Shown in pieces: positions 45,011 through 55,439 of a stretch of 64,000 bases of DNA; the first letter of the stretch is position 1; each line of letters starts with the position of its first letter. Below the pieces are notes generated by a model that did not search any database, was not told the origin of the DNA, and saw only the letters and a program-made list of their open reading frames with translations. The translations under genes were made by a program, and so were the position numbers. This DNA is from Devosia sp. Its GTDB lineage: Bacteria > Pseudomonadota > Alphaproteobacteria > Rhizobiales > Devosiaceae. The stretch is taken from the NCBI RefSeq assembly GCF_028290625.1, contig NZ_JAQGJM010000044.1, positions 32,681-96,680 on the forward strand, given 5' to 3'.

Positions 45011-45445
45011 ATGTCGGATACGATCCTGTGGAGAACAGACAGAAGAAAGTACGATCCGCACTGTGTGATAGAGTCTGAAGGAGATCACCTGCAGACGCTT
45101 GATGGGGCACACCTACAGACGGAAATCCTACTAAGGCAGCTCATGGGCGATGTGCGATCTAGAGCTCTGTACGCTTGGGCTGATGAGGGATGGGCACGCC
45201 GCGCATGGCAACACGAACCACATAAGTTTCTGTATCGATTGAGTGTCGAACGAGCGCACATTCTCCATCGCGGAGATGTCAACCACTACACCGACATTGG
45301 CAAAGCGCTAAGCGCCGGCCAGTCTGCAAACAAGTCGCTGGATGACTATATCAAATCGAATGAATCAGACCGTGCTAGGTACCCTACTGCTCGAATGGAA
45401 GTCCTAGTGACAGAGGCCGTCGTTCTGGAGCGTTTTGAACATTAA
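45011..45445 (+). CDS. Hypothetical protein at the right end of the element
   Basis: This 144-residue soluble protein is not recognised. It is rich in charged residues and probably helical in the middle (HLQTEILLRQLMGDVRSRALYAW, ERAHILHRGD). The gene starts 30 bp after the membrane-protein gene on the same strand and ends 56 bp before the first right-end repeat motif, so it is the last gene within the transposon. Confidence 0.6.
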   Translation: MSDTILWRTDRRKYDPHCVIESEGDHLQTLDGAHLQTEILLRQLMGDVRSRALYAWADEGWARRAWQHEPHKFLYRLSVERAHILHRGDVNHYTDIGKALSAGQSANKSLDDYIKSNESDRARYPTARMEVLVTEAVVLERFEH

Positions 45446-45500
45446 TAAGCAGAACCCGTCTGGGGTCCGCGGAAGACGCGGAGACTGGCCATAGAGTTAC

Positions 45501-45634
45501 CGACTCAGAAATCTTTGTTTCGGCGCGAAATCGACTCAGAATTCTTTGGCAAACCGATTCAAGATTTTTTGGTGGACTACGTGATATCAATGGCTTAGCC
45601 GACTCAGGTATTCATGGTCCCGACACCCGGGACA
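45501..45634 (-). repeat. Right transposon end with four TnsB-type sites
   Basis: Read inwards from 45634 the end begins TGTCCCGGGTGTCGGGACC. The motif TGA(G/A)TCG (here as CGACTCA or CGATTCA) occurs at 45600-45606, 45555-45561, 45532-45538 and 45501-45507, spaced 45, 23 and 31 bp. The first copy is 28 bp from the terminus, against 29 bp at the left end. The unequal number and spacing between the two ends is typical of Tn7-like elements. Confidence 0.82.
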
Positions 45635-45638
45635 AGGA

Positions 45639-46124
45639 TCAGCCGGGAGACTGCGCGCAGTACGCCGCGGCGATCGCTTCGTAGAGCGCCCCCGCGTCGG
45701 GGACCGCGCGGATGAGCGTCCTGGTTTCCTCCGAGCGCAGAATTCGCGCAGCAGTCGACAGCAGCTTCAGGCCGGCAGCCCGATCGCTTGCCGGGATCAA
45801 CAGCACGAACACAATGTCGACCTTGCCCTCATCGATGGCATCGAAGTCGACGGGACGCGCCAGCCTCGCCAACAACCCCATGGGCCTGGCAAGGCCGTCA
45901 ACGGTGGCGTGGGGGATGGCGATCCCCTGCCCCATGCCCGTCGATCCCAACTGCTCGCGATTGTTGAGAGCGGTGAAAATGACATTGGCATCGACGCCAG
46001 ACCACGCGGCGGCCTTGGTGGACAGCGCTTCGAGAACGCTTTGCTTGGACGGAGCTGCGAGATCGACAAGCAGATGCTCGGGCGTCAAAAATTCAGAAAT
46101 CGGCATGTTTGGCGCCTGGCTCAC
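45639..46124 (-). CDS. PTS EIIA-Ntr-like protein (PtsN-like) in the kdp operon
   Basis: This 161-residue protein is a fructose/nitrogen-type EIIA domain. The phosphorylated His is His72 in GIAIPHATVDGL. In enterobacteria the unphosphorylated form of PtsN binds KdpD and TrkA and adjusts K+ uptake. Its place as last gene of this kdp operon, with its start overlapping kdpE by four bases, fits such a role here (inference). The stop codon lies only 4 bp inside from the right end of the Tn7-like transposon, so the gene's own downstream region has been displaced. Confidence 0.88.
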   Translation of the reverse strand: MSQAPNMPISEFLTPEHLLVDLAAPSKQSVLEALSTKAAAWSGVDANVIFTALNNREQLGSTGMGQGIAIPHATVDGLARPMGLLARLARPVDFDAIDEGKVDIVFVLLIPASDRAAGLKLLSTAARILRSEETRTLIRAVPDAGALYEAIAAAYCAQSPG

Positions 46125-46849
46125 AATATAGCATCCGTAGCACGCGGCGGCGGAACCTCGTCGGCCTCCCGAAGGCGATAACCTACCCCGGTCTCAGTCA
46201 TGATATAATGTGGCATATCGGGCGTCTGTTCGATTTTCTGGCGGAGTTGGCGGACATAGACGCGCAGATATTGCACATCGGTGGAACCGCTCCAGACCTG
46301 GTTCAGCAGATGCTGGTGGGTCAGGACCTTGCCGGCATGCTGCACCAGGATGCGCAGAATGTCATACTCCTTGGGCGACAGCTTCACCTCCTTGCCCGCC
46401 ACCCTCACGATGCGCTTGACCAGATCGACGCTGAGCTCGCCAGTCTGGAACAATGCCCGCTCGCCCTGCTGCTGCAACCTGTGGCGCAGGGCCACTCGAA
46501 TGCGCGCCACCAGTTCCTTGGTGCCGAACGGTTTGGTGACATAGTCGTCGGCGCCCAATTCGAGCGCCTTGACGATCCCCGCCTCATCGGTCCGGCTCGA
46601 CAGGATCAGGATCGGCAAGTCGAACAACTCGTTGCGCCATTTGGCCAACAGGTCATGGCCCTGGATGTCGGGCAGGCCAAGATCGAGCAAGATCAGGTCG
46701 GGGCGCGTTTGCGCCAGCAATTCGATCGCCTCCCTGCCGCTCCCGGCTTCAAGGATTGTGTAGCCTTCGGTGCCCAGCCCCACCCGCAGCAGCTTGCGGA
46801 TCGGCGGCTCGTCGTCCACCACCAGTATCTTTATCGTGGATGACGTCAT
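46121..46849 (-). CDS. kdpE: Response regulator KdpE
   Basis: This 242-residue OmpR-type regulator has a receiver domain (ILVVDDEPPIRKLL, phospho-Asp in LILLDLGLPD, Lys in VTKPF). A winged-helix DNA-binding domain follows (SPKEYDILRILVQHAGKVLT, YVRQLRQKIE). KdpE activates the kdp promoter under K+ limitation. The start overlaps the kdpD stop, and the stop overlaps the ptsN-like gene. Confidence 0.94.
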   Translation of the reverse strand: MTSSTIKILVVDDEPPIRKLLRVGLGTEGYTILEAGSGREAIELLAQTRPDLILLDLGLPDIQGHDLLAKWRNELFDLPILILSSRTDEAGIVKALELGADDYVTKPFGTKELVARIRVALRHRLQQQGERALFQTGELSVDLVKRIVRVAGKEVKLSPKEYDILRILVQHAGKVLTHQHLLNQVWSGSTDVQYLRVYVRQLRQKIEQTPDMPHYIMTETGVGYRLREADEVPPPRATDAIL

Positions 46850-49551
46850 GGCAGTTCTTCCAGTTTGCGCGTGTCGGTCGGAACCGGCAGCCTGATGGTG
46901 AAAATGGCCCCCGACCGGTCGGCCCGGTTCGACGCCACGATCGTGCCGCCCATCGCCTCGACAAAACCGCGGCAGATGGAGAGCCCGAGCCCGGTTCCCG
47001 CCCGGATATGGTCGGATTTGCGTACCCGGTAGAAGCTGTTGAAGATGCGGTCGAGATCGTCCGGCGGAATGCCGGGCCCCTCGTCGATGATTTGCAGCAC
47101 CGCGGAGCCATTATCGGTCCAGCCCACGATCTGAATGGTTGACCCCTCCGGCGCGTATTTGGCGGCGTTATCCAGTAGGTTGAACAGCACCTGCTCGAAC
47201 AGCACCGGATCGAGCCGCAGCATCGGCAGGTCGGGCCGCAGGTCGACATGGGTCAGATGCTGCGCGGTGATTTTGGCCGCGCGCCGCAGGGCCGTGCCGA
47301 CGATATCGCCGACAAAGTACAGCGCGAAGTTCGGCGCCATGGCGCCCGATTCGAGCCGCGTCATATCCAGCAGGTTGGCGATGAAGCGATTGAGGCGCTC
47401 GGACTCGTCGATGACCGACGTCAATAATTCAACGCGGTCCGCCTCCGGAATGGAGGTGGAATAATCGCGCAAGGTGCCGGCCGCACCCATGATCGAGGCG
47501 AGCGGGGTCTTGAGGTCGTGCGAGATCGAGGTGAGCAAAGCCGAGCGCAGCCGGTCTGCCTCGGCGGCAAGCTTGGCCCGGTCGACATCGGCGACCAGTT
47601 GAATGCGTTCGATGGCCAGCGCCGCCTGGTCGATCAGCGCATCCAGCAGTCGCTGCTGCTCGGGCGTCAACAGCGGCCCCTGCTTGTCATTGTCGAGACC
47701 GACGACGCCGACGGGACTACGACCGGTGCGCAGCGGCAGATAGAGCCGCTTGGCGCCCGGCAGCGTGTCGGCCCCGCGCCCGGCGGGGTGATTGTTGTCC
47801 CAGGCCCAGTTCGCGGCCGCGATATCGGCGTCCACCAGGCTATCATCGGGAGGATAACCCGCCTTGACGCTGAGCGTGCCCCCCTCGGGCAGCAACAGCA
47901 CCACGCGCAATTTCAGCATCGAGGCGATCTGAAAGGCGGTGGCCCACAGTACGTCATCCAGCGTGCCGGTGCCGGCCAGTTTCTTGCTGAACAGATAGAG
48001 GTCTTCCGTCGTCCGGGCGCGCTGGCGGGCCGCCGATGCCTGCCGCTGCACCCGCGACGCCAGGTTACTGGCCACCACCGCCACGCCGAAGAAAAATCCC
48101 AGCGCGATGACGCTTTCGGGATCGCTGACATTGAGCGTGTAGAGCGGCGCCAGGAAAAAGAAATTGAACGCCAGCGCGCCGAGCACCGATGCCAGGAGAG
48201 CCGGGCGCAGCCCCCCGACAATGGCCGAGGCCAGCACCGCCATCAGGAACGCCGGAGCCACATTGGTGACATTGAGCCCGCGATTGAGCAGCAGGCTAAA
48301 ACCCAGCGCCACACCCACACAGGCGATGCTGAACAGATAGGCTTTGACCTGGTAGCGCCGGGGCTCGGCAAGCACCACGCCCCGCGGCCTCGTGATGGCA
48401 TCCTGCTCGCTGCCCGCGATGACATGCACGCTGATATCGCCCGCCAGCCGGATCAGCTCATGCGAGACCGAGCCCTGGAAATACTCCCGCCACCGGGCCT
48501 TGCGCGGCTTGCCGATAACGATATGGGTGACATTGTTGGCGTTGGCATAGCGCACGATTTCGGTGGCAACATCCTGCCCCGGCAGGGTGATCGCCTCCCC
48601 ACCGAGCTGTTCGGCAAGCCGCAGGGTCGCGGCCAGCCGATCCTTGTCCTCCTCCGACATCGTGGTGATGCGCGCTGTCTCGACATGCAGCGCCAGCCAC
48701 GGCGCCCGCAACCGCTCCGCCTGCCGGCGCGCATAGCGCACCAGCGAGGGGGCACGCGGATCCTCATCGATACACACCACCACCCGCTCGCCTGCGCCCC
48801 ATGGCCCAGGAATGGCGTGCGAACGCATATGGGTGAGCAACTGATCGTCCACCCGCTGGGCAGTGCGGCGCAGCGCCAATTCGCGCAGCGCCGTCAGATT
48901 GCCGGGCGAGAAATAGTTCTCGACCGCGCGCTTGGCCGTGGTCGGCAGATAGACCTTGCCGTCATGCAGCCGCTTGATCAGGTCCTGCGGCGTGACGTCG
49001 ATGATCTCGATGTCGTCGGCCCGATCGACGATGGAATCGGGCACCGTCTCGCGCACGCGGATGCCGGTAATCTGGGCGACCACGTCGTTGAGGCTTTCCA
49101 CGTGCTGGATATTGAGCGTCGTATAGACATCGATACCGGCTGCCAGGATTTCCTCGACATCGAGATAGCGCTTGGTATGGCGGCTCCCCGGCGCATTGGT
49201 GTGCGCCAGCTCATCCACCAGCACGAGGTCGGGACGGCGGGCCAGGATGGCGTCGATATCCATCTCGTCGAGGCTTTGCCCGCGATAGTCCACGCTGGCG
49301 CGCGGTACGATCTCGAAGCCAGTGACCAGCGCCTCGGTCTCTTTGCGTCCGTGCGTTTCCACCACGCCGATGACGGCGTCGACGCCATCCGCCAGCTTGG
49401 CGCGACCGGACATCAGCATTTCATAGGTCTTGCCTACACCGGGCGCCGCACCCAGGAAGATCTTGAAGCGCCCGCGCGTTTCCAGGTCGGCGCCTTCCAG
49501 CAACGCATCGGGAGACGGCCTTCCATCGGAATTGCGGTTGTCGTCGAGCAT
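46846..49551 (-). CDS. kdpD: Sensor histidine kinase KdpD
   Basis: This 901-residue inner-membrane sensor of K+ limitation has an N-terminal KdpD domain with Walker A FLGAAPGVGKTYEM and LVDELAHTNAPGSRH. A USP-like domain around 250-370 follows, then four transmembrane helices (about 400-500) and a GAF domain. The HisKA motif is SISHDLKTPLASIMG, and the ATPase domain has DNAAKYAP, DEGPGIP and GTGLGLSI. KdpD phosphorylates KdpE. It lies 58 bp downstream of kdpC in one operon. Confidence 0.95.
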   Translation of the reverse strand: MLDDNRNSDGRPSPDALLEGADLETRGRFKIFLGAAPGVGKTYEMLMSGRAKLADGVDAVIGVVETHGRKETEALVTGFEIVPRASVDYRGQSLDEMDIDAILARRPDLVLVDELAHTNAPGSRHTKRYLDVEEILAAGIDVYTTLNIQHVESLNDVVAQITGIRVRETVPDSIVDRADDIEIIDVTPQDLIKRLHDGKVYLPTTAKRAVENYFSPGNLTALRELALRRTAQRVDDQLLTHMRSHAIPGPWGAGERVVVCIDEDPRAPSLVRYARRQAERLRAPWLALHVETARITTMSEEDKDRLAATLRLAEQLGGEAITLPGQDVATEIVRYANANNVTHIVIGKPRKARWREYFQGSVSHELIRLAGDISVHVIAGSEQDAITRPRGVVLAEPRRYQVKAYLFSIACVGVALGFSLLLNRGLNVTNVAPAFLMAVLASAIVGGLRPALLASVLGALAFNFFFLAPLYTLNVSDPESVIALGFFFGVAVVASNLASRVQRQASAARQRARTTEDLYLFSKKLAGTGTLDDVLWATAFQIASMLKLRVVLLLPEGGTLSVKAGYPPDDSLVDADIAAANWAWDNNHPAGRGADTLPGAKRLYLPLRTGRSPVGVVGLDNDKQGPLLTPEQQRLLDALIDQAALAIERIQLVADVDRAKLAAEADRLRSALLTSISHDLKTPLASIMGAAGTLRDYSTSIPEADRVELLTSVIDESERLNRFIANLLDMTRLESGAMAPNFALYFVGDIVGTALRRAAKITAQHLTHVDLRPDLPMLRLDPVLFEQVLFNLLDNAAKYAPEGSTIQIVGWTDNGSAVLQIIDEGPGIPPDDLDRIFNSFYRVRKSDHIRAGTGLGLSICRGFVEAMGGTIVASNRADRSGAIFTIRLPVPTDTRKLEELP

Positions 49552-49609
49552 TGACCTGTTCTTTTCTTGGTCGTCTGGGTCCGGGCGCCGAGGTCCGGAC
49601 CCTATAGTG

Positions 49610-50179
49610 TCACTTCAACGAAGCGCTATCGAGAGCCAGGTTCAGTTCGAGCACGTTGACTACGGGTTCGCCCATGAAGCCCAGCAGCGGGCCCTCGACA
49701 TGCTGATCGACTAGGGTCTGGATGGTGGCCTCATCCACGCCACGGGCCTGGGCGACGCGCTTGACCTGGAAAGCAGCGGCTTCGGGCGAGATATGCGGAT
49801 CAAGCCCGCTCGCCGAGGTCGTGACCAGGTCGATAGGGATCGTCCCATCGGGATTCTCGGCCTTGAGCGCCGCCACATCGGTGGTGACGCGCTCGATCAG
49901 CGCCTTGCTGGTCGGCCCCAGATTGGAGCCACTTGAGGCGGCGGCGTTGTAGCCATCGCCCGCCGCAGACGGCCGGCCATGGAAGTATTGCGGCTGGGTG
50001 AACTCCTGCCCGATCAATTCGGAGCCGATCACCTGCCCGTCCTGTTCGATCAGGCTGCCCTGGGCCTGGCGCGGAAAGATGGCCTGGGCGAGACCCGTCA
50101 TGCCCAAAGGATAGATAAGGCCGGTGATGATGGTCAGGATGACGATCATGAAGATCGCAGGCCGGATTTGCTTAAGCAT
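49610..50179 (-). CDS. kdpC: Potassium-transporting ATPase subunit KdpC
   Basis: The 189-residue length is standard for KdpC. One N-terminal membrane helix (IRPAIFMIVILTIITGLIYPLG) is followed by the periplasmic domain, with family blocks FPRQAQGSLIE, YFHGRPSAAGDGYNAAASSGSNLGP and SGLDPHISPEAA. KdpC stabilises the KdpFABC complex and is thought to deliver K+ or assist assembly. 72 bp follow kdpB. Confidence 0.95.
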   Translation of the reverse strand: MLKQIRPAIFMIVILTIITGLIYPLGMTGLAQAIFPRQAQGSLIEQDGQVIGSELIGQEFTQPQYFHGRPSAAGDGYNAAASSGSNLGPTSKALIERVTTDVAALKAENPDGTIPIDLVTTSASGLDPHISPEAAAFQVKRVAQARGVDEATIQTLVDQHVEGPLLGFMGEPVVNVLELNLALDSASLK

Positions 50180-50251
50180 CGGATTTGTCCCGAAATGTCG
50201 GCCGCTTGTGGCGAGCCGGAGCGTTAGATGGTGTGGCCACCGGCCTCATCG

Positions 50252-52324
<2,073 letters not shown>

Positions 52325-52457
52325 GAGAGACTCCAGCGTGGGTGACTGCGGAACGATCTGTCAGATCGCCGCGAGTAATTGGGACAAAAGAACTGCAAGC
52401 ACCGGTTCGGCCTGCCCCCGCGCCAGATAACCGGCGCGAGGATTGATGAGCCATGGC

Positions 52458-54161
52458 CTAGAAGGTCTGGCCCGCCAGCATCGCCAGGTGCTCGACGATC
52501 GGCCCTAGAGCCAGCGCCGGGAAGAAGGTCAGCCCGCCAACGATGACGATCACGCCCAGCAGTAGTCCGACGAACAGAGTTCCATCTGTCGGCAGCGTGC
52601 CACCCGAGGCAGGGACCGTCTTCTTGGCCGCCAAGGCGCCGGCGATGGCCAATGCCGGGATGATGACGAGGAACCGCCCCATCAGCATGCCGATCCCCAG
52701 GGTGATGTTGTACCAGGGGGTGTTGGCCGAGAGCCCGCCGAAGGCCGAGCCGTTATTGGCGGCAGCGGACGTGTAGGCGTAGAGGATTTCCGAGAAGCCG
52801 TGCGGCCCGGGATTCCAGATCGAGGACACGCCCACCTGCAGCACCGCCGAGAGGGCCGTGAACCCCAGCATGGCCAGCGGCAGGCACAGCACGGCGAGCA
52901 TCGCCATCTTGACCTCCTTGGCTTCGATCTTCTTGCCCAGGTATTCGGGCGTCCGGCCGACCATCAGGCCCGCCACGAAGATGGCGATGACGATGAACAG
53001 GATGATGCCGTAGAAGCCCGCGCCGACGCCGCCGATGATGACTTCGCCGAGCATCATGTTGATCAGCGGGATCATGCCGCCCAGCGCCATGAAGCTGTCA
53101 TGCATGGCATTGACCGCCCCGCACGAGGCCGCCGTGGTGATGACCGCGAACAGCGCCGACAGCGGAATGCCGAACCGGACCTCCTTGCCCTCCATGTTGC
53201 CGCCCTCGAGGCCGAGTGCATGCAGCAGCGGATTGCCGGCCGCTTCGGCCCAATAGCAAACCGCGACGCCCACGATGAACAGCACACCCATGGTGGCAAA
53301 GATCGTCCAACCCTGGCGCTGATTACCGACCATACGGCCGAACACGTTGGTCAGAGCGGCGCCGATCGCAAAGATCGACACCATCTGGATCAGGTTGGAC
53401 AGCGCGCCCGGATTTTCGAATGGATGGGCCGAATTGGCATTGAAGAAGCCGCCGCCATTGGTGCCCAGCATCTTGATCGCCAGTTGCGAGGCCACTGGCC
53501 CGACCGCGATGGTCTGCTGGGCGCCCTCGATCGTCGTGGCGTTGACATAGGCACCAAGCGTCTGCGGAACGCCAAGATAGACATAGACCAGCGTCAGCAC
53601 GATGCAGAGCGGCAGCAGGATGTAGAAGGTGGACCGGGTCATATCGACCCAGAAATTGCCCAGAGAGCTAACCGATTTGCGCGAGAAGCCGCGGATAACC
53701 GCCAGCGCGATGGCCATGCCGGTGGCGGCCGAAACGAAGTTCTGAACCGTCAGGCCCGCCATCTGGGTGAGATAGCTCATAGTGGTCTCGCCGCCATAGC
53801 TCTGCCAATTGGTATTGGCGACGAAGCTGGTGGCCGTATTGAAGGCGAGCTCGGGGCCAATATCGGCCATGCCTGCGGGATTGAACGGCAGGCTCGCCTG
53901 GAAGCGCTGCAGGAAATACAGCACTATGAAACCGGCGAGGTTGAACAACAACATGGCCGCCGCGTAGGTGGTCCAGTGCTGTTCCTCTTTCTCGCTGGTG
54001 CCGCTCGCGCGATACAGCAACCGCTCGATGGGGCCGATCACCGGCGACAGCCAGGTGCGATCGCCGTTGTAGACGCGCGTCATGTAACCGCCGAGCGGTT
54101 TGACGAGCAAAATGATGATGCCGCAGAATACGGCAATCTGAATCCATCCGATCAGGGTCAT
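52458..54161 (-). CDS. kdpA: Potassium-transporting ATPase subunit KdpA
   Basis: This 567-residue membrane protein forms the K+-binding channel-like subunit. Its ten or so hydrophobic segments include the selectivity-filter-type loops (TATSFVANTNWQSYGGE, GTNGGGFFNANSAHP, SAAANNGSAFGG). The length matches the family. The kdpF micro-ORF ends 23 bp upstream. Confidence 0.96.
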   Translation of the reverse strand: MTLIGWIQIAVFCGIIILLVKPLGGYMTRVYNGDRTWLSPVIGPIERLLYRASGTSEKEEQHWTTYAAAMLLFNLAGFIVLYFLQRFQASLPFNPAGMADIGPELAFNTATSFVANTNWQSYGGETTMSYLTQMAGLTVQNFVSAATGMAIALAVIRGFSRKSVSSLGNFWVDMTRSTFYILLPLCIVLTLVYVYLGVPQTLGAYVNATTIEGAQQTIAVGPVASQLAIKMLGTNGGGFFNANSAHPFENPGALSNLIQMVSIFAIGAALTNVFGRMVGNQRQGWTIFATMGVLFIVGVAVCYWAEAAGNPLLHALGLEGGNMEGKEVRFGIPLSALFAVITTAASCGAVNAMHDSFMALGGMIPLINMMLGEVIIGGVGAGFYGIILFIVIAIFVAGLMVGRTPEYLGKKIEAKEVKMAMLAVLCLPLAMLGFTALSAVLQVGVSSIWNPGPHGFSEILYAYTSAAANNGSAFGGLSANTPWYNITLGIGMLMGRFLVIIPALAIAGALAAKKTVPASGGTLPTDGTLFVGLLLGVIVIVGGLTFFPALALGPIVEHLAMLAGQTF

Positions 54162-54184
54162 GATTGTATCTTTCTCGCCAGCGC

Positions 54185-54274
54185 TCAGAAGCGCTCAGGC
54201 CGAACGAGGGCGTAGACGAGGTAGGCCAGCAGGAACACCGTCACGCCGCCACCCAGAATATAATCGACAAGCAT
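54185..54274 (-). CDS. kdpF: KdpF, small membrane subunit
   Basis: This 29-residue peptide (starts MLVDYILGGGVTVFLL, ends YALVRPERF) is a single hydrophobic helix. KdpF is a tiny subunit that stabilises the KdpABC complex in the membrane. It sits directly before kdpA, with GGGAGAG 4 bp before its ATG. It is too short for routine gene calling. Confidence 0.9.
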   Translation of the reverse strand: MLVDYILGGGVTVFLLAYLVYALVRPERF

Positions 54275-54288
54275 GGTCGCTCTCCCGG

Positions 54289-54369
54289 TTACAGCTTGTT
54301 GCAGGCTGTGACGTAGCCCAGCGCCAGGGCGAAAAACGCCAGCCCTATACCCAAAACGATGATGTCCAT
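54289..54369 (-). CDS. 26-residue hydrophobic peptide upstream of kdpF
   Basis: The peptide runs from MDIIVLGIGLAFFALALGYV to CNKL, preceded by AAGGAGA 9 bp before the ATG. It is one predicted transmembrane helix with a short polar tail. It is the first reading frame of the kdp operon, 14 bp before kdpF. It may be a further small Kdp subunit or a leader peptide. The evidence is the strong ribosome site, the composition and the position; no family is assigned. Confidence 0.72.
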   Translation of the reverse strand: MDIIVLGIGLAFFALALGYVTACNKL

Positions 54370-54632
54370 GACCGTGTGTCTCCTTGTTGCGTCGCCCCGC
54401 CGCCGGTTGGACTGCGAAGGTCGACGCCTCGATTTCGAGTGGAGACTGGACCCGAACCGCATAGGAATTCGAGACGGGGCGGCTGCCTGCTTTATAGGAA
54501 TTTCATATATGGAATCGCCCTGGCGGGAGGCCCGACATGACGAGGCCCCGGCCTGCCGGGTTGAGCGGCAAGGTCGAGGCCTCGGTTATTTGTCGGCGTA
54601 TGCAGCCGCCGGCAAAATTGCAAAAGTCAGGA

Positions 54633-54908
54633 CTAGGGCGTGTGGACCCCTTGCGGCCACCGCCGAACCGGGACTGGCTTGAACAGCGGGTCCATGGTCA
54701 ACACCGCATCATCGGGGGCACAGCATACCGCCCCCGGCGCGTAGCCGCTTTCCGCGACTGCGAAATGGATAGCTGCCGACCGGTCGAAGAAAATGCCGCC
54801 GACCAGTCCCTTCACGTCACACACGACCCAGTGGCCCTGCGCGTCCCGACCAATCATGAACCGGCTGTCGCGCGAGGCAGGATGTGTGAGCCGAAATGCT
54901 TCGCCCAT
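54633..54908 (-). CDS. Small hypothetical protein
   Basis: The protein has 91 residues, soluble and not assigned. The central part alternates like a small beta-rich fold (RFMIGRDAQGHWVVCD, GGIFFDRSAAIHFAVAES). CVCC-type pairs are absent, but two adjacent cysteines occur in GAVCCAPDD. It lies upstream of the kdp operon on the same strand with 263 bp between (the likely kdp promoter region, in which I see no clear KdpE box). Codon use looks genuine. Confidence 0.65.
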   Translation of the reverse strand: MGEAFRLTHPASRDSRFMIGRDAQGHWVVCDVKGLVGGIFFDRSAAIHFAVAESGYAPGAVCCAPDDAVLTMDPLFKPVPVRRWPQGVHTP

Positions 54909-54950
54909 AGGAATAGGCCTTTTCTTCTTTGTTGATCTTGATGCGAATGT

Positions 54951-55166
54951 TCAGACGAACCAGGCGAAGGTGCCGACCAGCGCCAGGATCACGACGATGA
55001 CCGCACCCATCCGCCACAGCGCGCCGACGTCATCATCATGGGCTGCCGAAAGGACAGCGGCGCGGGCCTCGGACCTCTGGTTGTTGTGCTCCTGGAGCTG
55101 GGCTGCACGCATGCGGGCCTGTGCGGCTTCCACGGCGATGTAGCTCATGCCAAAACGGGAATACAT
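54951..55166 (-). CDS. Small C-tail-anchored hypothetical protein
   Basis: The protein has 71 residues, with a charged helical N-terminal part (AVEAAQARMRAAQLQEHNNQ) and one C-terminal transmembrane helix (MGAVIVVILALVGTFAWFV). A ribosome site AAGGAT lies upstream of the ATG; Met7 is an alternative start. It is 42 bp from the preceding small gene on the same strand, so the two may be cotranscribed. No function can be given. Confidence 0.65.
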   Translation of the reverse strand: MYSRFGMSYIAVEAAQARMRAAQLQEHNNQRSEARAAVLSAAHDDDVGALWRMGAVIVVILALVGTFAWFV

Positions 55167-55439
55167 TGCTGATCATCCTTTCTACCGATCATGCTGGGCA
55201 GGCGCGGCTCTGGGCGCGGCGCATCATGCGTGTTGGCCACTTCGAGCGCACCGGTTGGTCCCAGGCACAACAGGAAGATAGAAGGGTCCGCATAGCTTTT
55301 CGATTGGAGCCAAACCGCCACGATATAAAAACGTCATAGTAATTTTCGGCGCGGCCATAAATACGCCGCCTATAGGGGCATTTTTATTTGACTTCTGGCT
55401 GCCGCGGCGTCTGTTTCCGCGCCGCTGGAGGTCACTATC

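Larger units (their letters stand above)
11209..45634. mobile_element. Tn7-like transposon carrying BREX and a ubiquitin-like defence operon
   Basis: The outer ends are related inverted sequences: the left starts TGTCGCCCGGTGTCGGG and the right, read inwards, starts TGTCCCGGGTGTCGGG. Both carry a TGAGTCG motif 28-29 bp in, and further copies follow inside (three left, four right). This multi-site architecture with TGT/ACA termini is the hallmark of Tn7-family ends. Inside are tnsA, tnsB, tnsC and tniQ on one strand. About 18 kb of cargo lies to the left (recombinase, BREX) and about 8 kb to the right. Flanks CCACT and AGGAT differ, so no target duplication is visible. The element sits between tRNA-Arg and the convergent ptsN-like gene. 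Confidence 0.85.

Noticed and set aside
11209..45634. CRISPR-associated transposon
   Set aside because: The element has tnsABC-tniQ but I find no cas genes and no repeat-spacer array, and TniQ is long.
45446..45640. Search for a direct repeat of the tRNA-Arg 3' end at the right boundary
   Set aside because: No copy of the TTCGAATCCCGCC-type sequence is seen near the right end, so classic tRNA-integrase attachment sites are not supported.
47518..49554. Long plus-strand frame across kdpD (and similar frames opposite kdpA, kdpB and azlC)
   Set aside because: High GC creates long antisense frames; the kdp genes on the minus strand have full family motifs.
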